Part shown: positions 18,191-25,410 of the stretch, piece by piece
How positions within the stretch are numbered: position 1 is the first letter of the stretch
Layout: each line of letters opens with the position of its first letter
DNA from: Paulinella micropora
Taxonomy: Eukaryota > Cercozoa > Imbricatea > Euglyphida > Paulinellidae
DNA length: 64,000 nucleotides
NCBI GenBank assembly: GCA_019918135.1
Contig: WBZZ01002351.1
Span: 37,501 to 101,500, forward strand
Reading direction: 5' to 3'
Translations under genes and position numbers: made by a program
Notes under the pieces: generated by a model
Told to the model about the DNA's origin: nothing
Database searches by the model: none
The model's input: the letters and a program-made list of their open reading frames with translations, nothing else

Positions 18191-18229
18191 AACAGGAAAA
18201 ATGGTATTTGAAGTGTTATCAGCCACGCG

Positions 18230-18345
18230 TTAAATTCTAGAAAATTCTATTTCCGTGAATATCACCATGCGACACCCAGACAGCGCGGTGTTGCAGTGTT
18301 GCAACCTCTGCGACAGAATTTCGCTTTTTTGTCGCATTGTCGCAA
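18230..18345. repeat. About 110-bp module shared with the ITRs of element B
   Basis: ATTCTATTTCCGTGAATATC, ACCATGCG, then dyads of TTGCGAC/GTCGCAA type and an AAAACCAAAAACG block. The same order of blocks occurs inside both ITRs of element B (20.16-20.33 kb and 41.20-41.36 kb). Its presence near the right side of element A suggests that A and B share terminal sequence, and that the A terminus lies close by. Confidence 0.55.
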
Positions 18346-18636
18346 AAAAAAATTGACTTAATTCCGAGTAGAAACAAAACCAAAAACGATTGGTTAGAGG
18401 AATTTGAAATTCGTAGAACTGGTAAAGACAGACTAAATAAGGATAAAATCGCTTGCGAAGAAAGAATTTCTAAAGCGGATAAAGAAATTTCTCGTCTCGT
18501 TGAAAAGAAACAACCCGACCTAATTAAGGTTGAGGCGATTAATGAGATGTTGCAACGATTGACTATTGAAAATAATGAAGTAGAGGAAGACAGACTTATT
18601 CGCTTGAAAAAAAAGAAATTGGAAAAAAAAACATAA
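18337..18636 (+). CDS. Hypothetical coiled-coil protein (element A)
   Basis: 99 residues, Lys/Glu/Arg-rich, with SRNKTKNDWLEEFEIRRTG near the start and a long helical body (DKEISRLVEKKQPDLIKVEA). The ITRs of element B encode only a similar opening motif (SRLKTKNEWIE). Unrecognised; possibly a DNA-binding or replication accessory protein. Confidence 0.45.
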   Translation: MSQKKIDLIPSRNKTKNDWLEEFEIRRTGKDRLNKDKIACEERISKADKEISRLVEKKQPDLIKVEAINEMLQRLTIENNEVEEDRLIRLKKKKLEKKT

Positions 18637-18695
18637 AACGCGATAATTTCTATAAGTGGAAAAATGATAATCGTGGCCAACTTTCCGCTATCGTC

Positions 18696-18881
18696 ATGAA
18701 TAGAATTCTCGCTGGTATTGAAAAAGAACATTTATCGTTTAATTCGTCTTTTAACAAATACTCCAGTGATGGTATTAACGAATACGTAAATTATAGAATT
18801 AATAGAAATATTAAACGAGAACACGATAGAAACATGCACAGAGTCTATAGAACCGAGAGTGCGGATAGCAACTCGGAATAA
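18696..18881 (+). CDS. Hypothetical small charged protein (element A)
   Basis: 61 residues (MNRILAGIEKEHLSFNSSF, NEYVNYRINRNIKREHDR). It follows the 18337 ORF closely on the same strand and may form one unit with it. No family recognised. Confidence 0.35.
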   Translation: MNRILAGIEKEHLSFNSSFNKYSSDGINEYVNYRINRNIKREHDRNMHRVYRTESADSNSE

Positions 18882-19080
18882 AAAAAAAAGACTTTGTGTC
18901 AAATGGTTTTCTTAAAAACCAAGGGGTTTAACACCCCACTCTCATTCAAAAGAAATTTCTATTACACATGCTTTTGTGTGTGTGTAATAGAATATGGGAG
19001 AGCCGAATGAAGTAGCAGACCAACTCGGCGAAATCAACCTCGCTGGGGGTGGTAAGTCCTAACTCTATTGTTTCTCTTTA

Positions 19081-19458
19081 ATGATAATGAATGTGGATGT
19101 AGGTTTTTGGAAGTCATGGGGCGAAGTTGAAGAGAAAGCCCCTACTGAAATGAAAAACCCCAGACTAGTTAGGGTTCCGCGAGATTTCGCTGTGCTTGGG
19201 AAAGAAAAAATAACTTCCTTTCAAGCGGAGCGAAAATATTTCGTTCGCAACCCAGCGGAGAGAAGTGAGAATTATTCGTTCGCTTGGGTAGAACGAGATG
19301 CAACCATGAAAAATCCAAAAAAGAAAACTTTCTTTCTGGTTTCTCTTGGTGAAGAAGAGGAGGAAATTCTCGTCTTTCCTTCTATCTCAGCCTTGATGAA
19401 AAAGGTGGGGAATAACGAAGAAGCAAACAATTGGTCTGTCCAACTTGAGACTTTGTAA
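19081..19458 (+). CDS. Hypothetical protein near right side of element A
   Basis: 125 residues, MIMNVDVGFWKSWGEVEEK start, with Phe/Trp- and Glu-rich segments and FFLVSLGEEEEEILVFP late. Codon use differs somewhat from the AT-rich structural genes. Upstream, 18.89-19.08 kb holds a hairpin (TTCTATTACAC...GTGTAATAGAA) and no gene. No function assignable. Confidence 0.4.
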   Translation: MIMNVDVGFWKSWGEVEEKAPTEMKNPRLVRVPRDFAVLGKEKITSFQAERKYFVRNPAERSENYSFAWVERDATMKNPKKKTFFLVSLGEEEEEILVFPSISALMKKVGNNEEANNWSVQLETL

Positions 19459-19783
19459 GATACATCTATTTTTTGAAGAAAATAGACTCCTTAAGTTTAT
19501 TAAAATAAGGGTTTTTTGGATAACTTTTATGTTTTCTATCAGCGCTCGTGCGGTGGTGCTCTTTGGGGTGTTTTATGCTTTCATATTGATTTCGTTTTTA
19601 TTTAAAAACCTTAAAAAATTCTAAACTTTTTCTTGTTTTTATTTAAAAGCAAATAAAGAGTAAGAGAGATTTCTTTATTTTGTTTGCTTGTATTGATTTG
19701 AAAATTTGATTTTGTTATTTTGGTGTTTGACGCTTAGTATTGATTTGCGGGAGATTAATAGAAAGGCTTATTACGTTATTTAC

Positions 19784-19895
19784 AACCCGTAGGAAGGCGA
19801 CGACAAGTCGTCGACGCACTACGGGTTATCTTCTACTACGTAGTAGAAGATAACCCGTAGTGCGTCGACGACTTGTAGTCGCCTTCCTACGGGTT
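19784..19895. repeat. 112-bp near-perfect palindrome (foldback)
   Basis: Two 56-nt arms meet at 19839/19840 (core CTACTACGTAGTAG) with one mismatch. The arms hold ACGGGTTATCTTCTACT, which occurs a third time at once to the right (19889-19905). It stands 10 bp outside the left ITR of element B. It may be a small foldback element, or a junction left by a hairpin-ended replicon. The rest of 19.46-19.91 kb shows no gene. Confidence 0.85.
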
Positions 19896-19905
19896 ATCTT
19901 CTACT

Positions 19906-21275
19906 TACTTTGTATATATGGTTTTTGTCGTTATTTTGTCTAAATCTCTCTTATTGTGCTTCATGTGTCGTTTTTTGTAAAACAAAGTTATGTTTTTGAT
20001 ATATTTGAATGTCTGTTTTTGATGTGTCCTATGTTGTTTTTTATGTTTGTAATGCTTGTTTTATAATATACAACATAGACCTGTCTATCCAACATAAATG
20101 ATCACAATTGGGGGGGGGGGGGGGGTAAGGGGGGATACACGTAAAAAATACAAAAAAAATATTTCAATCCATTCGTTTTTGGTTTTAAGTCTACTTGAAA
20201 TTGTGTCTTCAGCCATACTTGTTGCGTCAAAAACACCTTACTGCGAAATATTTGGTTGCGTCAAAACTTCGCTTTTTTGGCGCAGTGACGCATGGTGATA
20301 TTCGCGGAAATAGAATTTCTAGAATTTCCTTTTTTCCAAAAATTGGTGGCATCGGCTCAGCCATAACGATATTATTTTGCTGGCATAATTACATTGATGG
20401 GCTTTCTGTTTTCGTTAAAATAACTAGTCCATCTATCTACATTCTTGTCTGCTTTTTCTCCATATTTTTTCTCGTATTCAAGTTTGAGGTTCTTTCGTTG
20501 CTCATTGTATTTCTTCAGATATTTATCCGTGTATTCCTTTTTCTTCAATTTCCGTTCTTCAGAGATTGGCTTTTTATTCGCATTCTTTTTCTTTTCGTAA
20601 TATGTCTTATTGTATTCCTTTATCTTGTGCTTATTTTCCTGACGTTGTTGCTTCTTTCTTTGTGTTATTTTTTCTTTATTTGTCTCATAATATTCCCTTT
20701 GGTATTTTTGTATCTTTAAGAATGCAAAACTATCTCCGTATTTTTGCGAGATATACCTTTGTCGGTTTGCGTATTGTTCGGATGCGGTTGGCATTATTAC
20801 TGTATAGTAATAATGACCCTTAACCTTAAATGAAATATTGACCCTTATGTTTTTTATTATAGCACACAACAAGGGAATATTACAGCAAGCGAGAGGATGA
20901 ATATAAGAGCAGGGCGGGTGAAATATCTTCTCCTATTGGTGGCCGACCCCATGGTCGGCCGTGTCCTACTTGACCCTTACAGGGTCGGCCACTTTTTCCT
21001 TGTTAAATTTTAATCTTTATTGTGTAATTCTTCTTCCTATTTCACCTGCCCGACCTGTCCGACCTTTTATTAAGATGGAGTAAATTTTCCGAGAGGGGGG
21101 TATCCCCTCCTATACACCTAAAAAAGTTTCACCCGCGGGGGGTCGGACTCGGCCACCTCGGCCACGATTAATACTAAGACGAATCGTCGCACTTAGCCTG
21201 CTTAATAGCACTCTCAAGTGTCCGAGTCGCCAAACGGCGATTTTTGCGTTTCTAGCGCGAGTGGATTTTCTATTT
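19906..21275 (+). repeat. Left terminal inverted repeat of element B
   Basis: Starts TACTTTGTATATATGG and ends near GAGTGGATTTTCTATTT; matched in reverse at 40256-41627. Contains a poly-G run (20109-20126), the ITR-coded protein (20372-20794), GC-rich dyads such as GGCCGACCCCATGGTCGGCC near 20.94 kb and further GGTCGG blocks to 21.15 kb. The dyads are candidates for replication or packaging signals. Confidence 0.93.
20372..20794 (-). CDS. ITR-encoded Lys/Tyr-rich protein (left copy, element B)
   Basis: 140 residues from the ATG at 20794, the start shared with the right ITR copy. Repeats of the YYETNKEKITQRKK, YNKTYYEKKKNANKK and YLKKYNEQRKN kind give a basic helical protein. Similar Tyr-Asn-Lys-Glu repeats are common beside endonuclease domains and in short ORFs of giant viruses and virophages. 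A DNA-binding role at the termini is inferred. The short gene at 21317 has the same flavour (AYYYKNQERIKLLRKEKYEKQ). Confidence 0.55.
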   Translation of the reverse strand: MPTASEQYANRQRYISQKYGDSFAFLKIQKYQREYYETNKEKITQRKKQQRQENKHKIKEYNKTYYEKKKNANKKPISEERKLKKKEYTDKYLKKYNEQRKNLKLEYEKKYGEKADKNVDRWTSYFNENRKPINVIMPAK

Positions 21276-21316
21276 AAAATAGTTAAAATAATATAATTAT
21301 ATATATAAGAGACATA

Positions 21317-21544
21317 ATGCCAAGGACACCTCAATTCACCAAGGAAGAAATCGTTCAACGGAGAAGGGAAAGGGCGAAAGCATTTTTGAAGGCTCATCCT
21401 GATAAGAATAGGGAAAATGCGAAGGCATACTATTATAAGAATCAAGAGAGAATAAAATTATTGCGGAAGGAGAAATACGAAAAGCAAAAAGCCGAATTGC
21501 TTGAATTAAGGGCGTTTCGCAATAGTATGTTAAACAATATATAA
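21317..21544 (+). CDS. Small basic Lys/Tyr-rich protein (element B)
   Basis: 75 residues, ATG after ATATATATAAGAGACATA (TATA-type leader). FTKEEIVQRRRERAKAFLK then NRENAKAYYYKNQERIK. First gene inside the left ITR. Resembles the ITR-coded protein in composition; probably a nucleic-acid binder. No family recognised. Confidence 0.5.
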   Translation: MPRTPQFTKEEIVQRRRERAKAFLKAHPDKNRENAKAYYYKNQERIKLLRKEKYEKQKAELLELRAFRNSMLNNI

Positions 21545-21585
21545 TTTATTTTATATATATAAATATATACACTATTATATAAACC

Positions 21586-22029
21586 ATGGACACCTCTCAC
21601 CGCCGATCATATTGGACGTACGAAGACTTACAACTCCATTTGGATTACGTGAATGGAAGTTATTTTCTAAATCTGGTCAATGCCGTTTCATTTCTATCAC
21701 CCGATGGAAAGTATAGAAAAAGGAGAAGAACAATATTGTTGTTGCTCGCACGAGATTACAAAGAATTACATTGTAAAAAATGTAAAAAAAACGGGAGCGA
21801 AATGGTGCTAGGCTCTGAATGTATCAAGCGGTTTAAGAACGATAAAATGAACGAAGATCTGTCATTGCTCATCCGCACTCTTGACAATCCAAACATTAAA
21901 TTTTGTTGTTATTGTGATAGCAATAGGGCAATACGAGCAAGAATGGTAAAATGTCGTGCCATTTTTCTTACGATAACGGCTTGGTGTTTAAAAACTGCGA
22001 AACACAAAAAGAGTTTTGGAAGTATGTAG
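21586..22029 (+). CDS. N-terminal region of the replication protein locus (element B)
   Basis: 147 residues, ATG following TATATAAACC. Two Cys pairs (LHCKKCKKNG and KFCCYCD) suggest a zinc-binding module. The primase-type motif region (LRTILDISVYNKNRAF, like the D-x-x-VY-x-x-NR motif of archaeo-eukaryotic primases) follows at about 22.1 kb, and the helicase domain after that. The locus as a whole (about 21.59-24.04 kb) fits the primase-helicase of PLVs; it looks broken in about two places. Confidence 0.55.
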   Translation: MDTSHRRSYWTYEDLQLHLDYVNGSYFLNLVNAVSFLSPDGKYRKRRRTILLLLARDYKELHCKKCKKNGSEMVLGSECIKRFKNDKMNEDLSLLIRTLDNPNIKFCCYCDSNRAIRARMVKCRAIFLTITAWCLKTAKHKKSFGSM

Positions 22030-22183
22030 AAGTGGTGATTGAAAAAGATTATCCCGACCTCTGCTTCACGTTTGAACGAGCCGACAAGAATATTGAGTTG
22101 CGAACCATACTTGACATTTCAGTCTATAACAAAAACAGGGCTTTCGCACTATCTACTCTCATAAAGAACATAGCGACCGCGTT

Positions 22184-24043
22184 TTGCTTCCTTATTCATA
22201 CACCCCAAAAACCAACACGCTGAAACTGCTTCAAGATGTAGAAATTGACGATTATCTGATTATGCGCCCCGATGACAATACATTTTACGAAGTCAAAATT
22301 CCCGAATATACAACTCTGAAGCGATATCAACATATTACATTGGACGAAATACGCGATATTATACTCCGCAAAATACCAAATGTAGAAATTGTTGAAATAA
22401 AGCAGAGAATGTTTGTTTTAAAAACCATAGGGACACGAGTATGTATCATAAACGGAGAAGAAAATAAAAGCGACAATTGCTATGTAGTATGGAGACGAGA
22501 CGGGTTGTATTTCTACTGCCACGATAGCACTTGCGAGGGTAAAGGCATGAAAATTCACGAATTATCGCCCCCTATCGTCCGTAATATCAACACGATTGAT
22601 GACCTGCGCCGACTCGCCAGCGAATTTAATAGTATAGAAAAATTCAAAGAATTGCTAGATACTGCTTTGACGTGGATGAATGAATCATACACTTTTGCTA
22701 ACTTAGCAAAGCCGACTATAATTGAAGAATATGTTGATTCAAAAGGCAAGAAGGTATTTCGCTATAAGACTGAATCAGCAATAGAATCATTCTTCAAAAA
22801 CAAAAGAGTAAAAACCAACTTATCAAAGGAGGACTGGATAGCGCTAGGTAAAAACCCCGCCAAATTGAATGTTGTTGATTTGTATAAAATATGGACTACA
22901 CACCCGAGAAGGCGAGAAGTAAATGACGTAATCTTTGACCCCAAGACATACTTTGACAACGAGAAACAAGGGTTTTACAACTTGTTTAAGGGTTTTGAAA
23001 TCCCAGTGGACACATTAGGAGACGTGAAATCCTTCACGGCGGAAGAAGAAAAAAATGAAGCATTCTTTCAACATATCCTAAACAGATGGTGTGGGGGAAG
23101 GCAAGACATATACAAAAAGGTGCTTGATATGTTTGCGAGCATTTACCAAAAGCCGTGGCAAAAACTACACTTATCATTAGTTTTGACAAGCACTGAACGA
23201 GCAGGTAAGGGTATTATTCTTGAAATATTCAAAGACGTAATAGGTGCCGATTATTACTTCCAGCCGTCCGACGTTAGAGAAATATTAGGAGATTTTAATG
23301 CGCAACTCGCAAAAGCAATCGTAGTATTTATGGACGAAATGGTATGGGGTGGTGATAAAGAACGAGCGGGAACAATTAAGAAACTCGTATCAGAAAACAT
23401 GCTCACTCTTAAACAGAAATATTTACCAAATCTAACATTAGAAAATATCTTATTTCTAGTCCTTGCTTCAAACGAGGAATGGGTAGTGCCAGCGGGAACC
23501 ACTGAGCAACGATGGTTTGTCCTTGAAGTTTCTGACGAACTGGCACGCATGAAATCAGACGAAAAGAGAAAAGTGATTGCGGATATTAGGTCTATTGACA
23601 GGCAACGACTGGCAAAGTTTCTCCTTGAACGAGACCTTAGCGAGTTTAACGATCGCGAAACAATCATTACGAAGGGGCTACGAGAACAAAAAATAAAATC
23701 CCTTTCAAAGTTGAGAAAGTGGTGGTTGGATTGCTTGAACTTGGGATATATCACAAACCAATTTTCAGGAATTCGTTTTGGTGAAGAAGTTTCAAAAGAA
23801 GCATTGTATGATGTGTATAAAGCAAATGCGAATGACCCGCACACTTCGCGAGTCAGTTTCTGGACTAGTCTTAGAAAACTGATGCCAAATGTGGTAGAAA
23901 AGAAGAAAACAACAGAAGCAGGTGTGAGAATTAAATACGTGGATTTGCCAACCTTAGAAGAATGTAAAAATCAATGGAAGGTTATTTATGGTGATAATGA
24001 ATGGGTTTTTGATGATGATGACGATGACGACGACGATGAATAA
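22184..24043 (+). CDS. D5-like superfamily 3 helicase with primase C-terminal region (element B)
   Basis: About 619 residues. A zinc-type segment (FYCHDSTCEGKG) lies near residue 105. The SF3/D5 helicase core shows Walker A (LVLTSTERAGKGI) near 330, Walker B (AIVVFMDEMVWGG) near 380, motif C (LFLVLASNEEWVVP) near 427 and an arginine-finger-type TEQRW. The C-terminus is a long Asp run. Such proteins unwind the origin and initiate replication in PLVs, virophages and NCLDVs. It replaces the PolB strategy of element A; no polymerase gene was seen in element B. Confidence 0.85.
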   Translation: MLPYSYTPKTNTLKLLQDVEIDDYLIMRPDDNTFYEVKIPEYTTLKRYQHITLDEIRDIILRKIPNVEIVEIKQRMFVLKTIGTRVCIINGEENKSDNCYVVWRRDGLYFYCHDSTCEGKGMKIHELSPPIVRNINTIDDLRRLASEFNSIEKFKELLDTALTWMNESYTFANLAKPTIIEEYVDSKGKKVFRYKTESAIESFFKNKRVKTNLSKEDWIALGKNPAKLNVVDLYKIWTTHPRRREVNDVIFDPKTYFDNEKQGFYNLFKGFEIPVDTLGDVKSFTAEEEKNEAFFQHILNRWCGGRQDIYKKVLDMFASIYQKPWQKLHLSLVLTSTERAGKGIILEIFKDVIGADYYFQPSDVREILGDFNAQLAKAIVVFMDEMVWGGDKERAGTIKKLVSENMLTLKQKYLPNLTLENILFLVLASNEEWVVPAGTTEQRWFVLEVSDELARMKSDEKRKVIADIRSIDRQRLAKFLLERDLSEFNDRETIITKGLREQKIKSLSKLRKWWLDCLNLGYITNQFSGIRFGEEVSKEALYDVYKANANDPHTSRVSFWTSLRKLMPNVVEKKKTTEAGVRIKYVDLPTLEECKNQWKVIYGDNEWVFDDDDDDDDDE

Positions 24044-24085
24044 ACAATATAAAAAAACGGATTTTTTTTTGTGCTTATATATAAC

Positions 24086-24462
24086 ATGCCATCAACCAAA
24101 GGAGATTATCTGAGCCAAATAGAAAAATGGACTCATTTAAGTAGCGACATAAAACTACCAACAAGCAAATCGCTCAAACCTGAAATTGTCGCATTTACGA
24201 AAAATACCGACCCGAACAACCCCCGCGGGGTGATAATGTTGAAGTTTCATTGCCCCCCGTTGATACATTGAAGAATGTTGTTTTTGACGAACCAGAAGAA
24301 TTTACGCCTTTTAAAGAAAGTGATATAAAGGAGATGGGTATAACCGAAATCAAGGCCAACGTAGGAGAAGAATTGGCAAAAAAGAATTGCCAAATGAGAA
24401 GAAAACGCCGATTAAAGCAAAGCGGAATCCGCCCGAGAGCGGGTATAGTTGCTATGAAATAA
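24086..24462 (+). CDS. Homologue of the 3350 gene of element A
   Basis: Starts at the ATG at 24086 after GTGCTTATATATAAC. It shares with the 3350-3790 protein the opening (KGDYLSQIEKW), a KPEIVAF segment and FTPFKESDIKEMGITEIKANVGEE. It occupies the slot after the replication gene, as in A. Function unknown; locus looks broken. Confidence 0.55.
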
Positions 24463-24501
24463 TAACGGCACATTTGAAAGTATCAAAAGACCCGTTTAAT
24501 C

Positions 24502-24708
24502 TTGTATATGAAAGTGGATGACCGCACCATATTACAGGAGGATATGAAGAAATGGCACGAGAGTAGATACGCACACATACCACCAGAGCAACGCCCCATT
24601 CTTAAATATGGTAAGTTAGATTATAAGACGTTTTTCCGCGATGTCTTATCTCAACACGAGGGCAAACTAACGACACTAAAAGATATGTATGACAGGTTTC
24701 ATATGTAA
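24502..24708 (+). CDS. Hypothetical 68-residue protein (element B)
   Basis: MKVDDRTILQEDMKKWHES, then LKYGKLDYKTFFRDVLSQHEGK. The opening D-x-x-x-x-x-D-MKKW resembles the N-terminus of the preceding gene, so the two may be related small proteins. It ends convergent with and overlapping the next minus-strand gene by about 10 bases. Confidence 0.45.
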   Translation: MYMKVDDRTILQEDMKKWHESRYAHIPPEQRPILKYGKLDYKTFFRDVLSQHEGKLTTLKDMYDRFHM

Positions 24709-25343
24709 TCGGCGGTTAGTGCTATATCCTTCATAACGTCAATACTAAAATATGATGGGTTGAATGAAATAGGCTTGTCGGAGTTTCTTGATTTATAATA
24801 AACATTCAATGAAATGTCCGCGCCATTTGCGCAGGTTACGGAAACTCTGTTGGTTGGATAAGTTTCAATGCGACGCGTTTTTTTAACTATCTGTCCGCTT
24901 ATATCATTGCTAGGAGCCGAAATCGTCCATGCTAAAAGAACCTGTGTTGTTGTTGTTTTTTGAACAATCCACGTGCAACTATATTCTTCATTAGTAAAAG
25001 CGGGAAAATAATCGGTTATCTCTGTATCAAGACTATAAGCATATGAGCCGTCATCAAAATAGAATTGAAATTGAAAAGACCCATTACCAACGGGATTCGC
25101 GGCCATTGTTAAACAACCAGAGAAAGAAACGATTATAGATTGACCAACTCCTAGATTAGAGATTGTTTTGCTACCAGTGCCAGATGTGTCAAGAGTTGTA
25201 AATGAAGTGCCAGTCATTGCGGATCTAAGTGCCGTAGAATTATACGCATTTTGAATAACTCTCGTCAGTGTTGGAGTAGCAGTAATAGCAATAGTTTTCG
25301 TATCAATTGACTGCTGTTCTTGTGATCGGCCAAATATATTCAT
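24699..25343 (-). CDS. Putative virion spike protein with MNIFG N-terminus (element B)
   Basis: 214 residues, beta-rich, Thr/Ser/Ala-rich, ending with a KDIALTADYI tail. Its opening MNIFGRSQEQQSIDTKT resembles that of the 37357-38588 spike (MNLFGQSTNT). A short shared N-terminal peptide on different exposed domains suggests a common capsid-attachment peptide. ATG after a long TATATATATATA leader. Divergent from the fibre gene at 25411. Confidence 0.55.
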   Translation of the reverse strand: MNIFGRSQEQQSIDTKTIAITATPTLTRVIQNAYNSTALRSAMTGTSFTTLDTSGTGSKTISNLGVGQSIIVSFSGCLTMAANPVGNGSFQFQFYFDDGSYAYSLDTEITDYFPAFTNEEYSCTWIVQKTTTTQVLLAWTISAPSNDISGQIVKKTRRIETYPTNRVSVTCANGADISLNVYYKSRNSDKPISFNPSYFSIDVMKDIALTADYI

Positions 25344-25410
25344 TTTTTTAACTATATATATATATATATCTTATATTATAAGATTGGATATAAAATAATA
25401 CAATTAAAAT

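Larger units (their letters stand above)
1..19783. mobile_element. Element A: Polinton-like virus / virophage-type fossil (left end outside window)
   Basis: AT-rich, densely coding block that stands apart from the more GC-balanced DNA after 41.9 kb. Hallmarks of the Polinton/PLV/virophage class seen here are a protein-primed PolB, an rve integrase, double-jelly-roll-type major capsid and minor capsid candidates, an adenain-like protease and a FtsK/HerA-type packaging ATPase. Structural genes are mainly on the minus strand (4.0-15.9 kb); polymerase and integrase genes are on the plus strand at the two sides. The left terminus is not in the window. The right limit is set at the foldback before element B but was not located precisely. 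It looks broken in roughly half a dozen places, so it is a degraded integrated copy. Confidence 0.88.

Noticed and set aside
20195-20719. Hydrophobic plus-strand ORF in the left ITR (and its mirror in the right ITR)
   Set aside because: It is the antisense of the Lys/Tyr-rich ITR gene; AAA/GAA codons read in reverse give Phe/Leu runs that imitate membrane segments.
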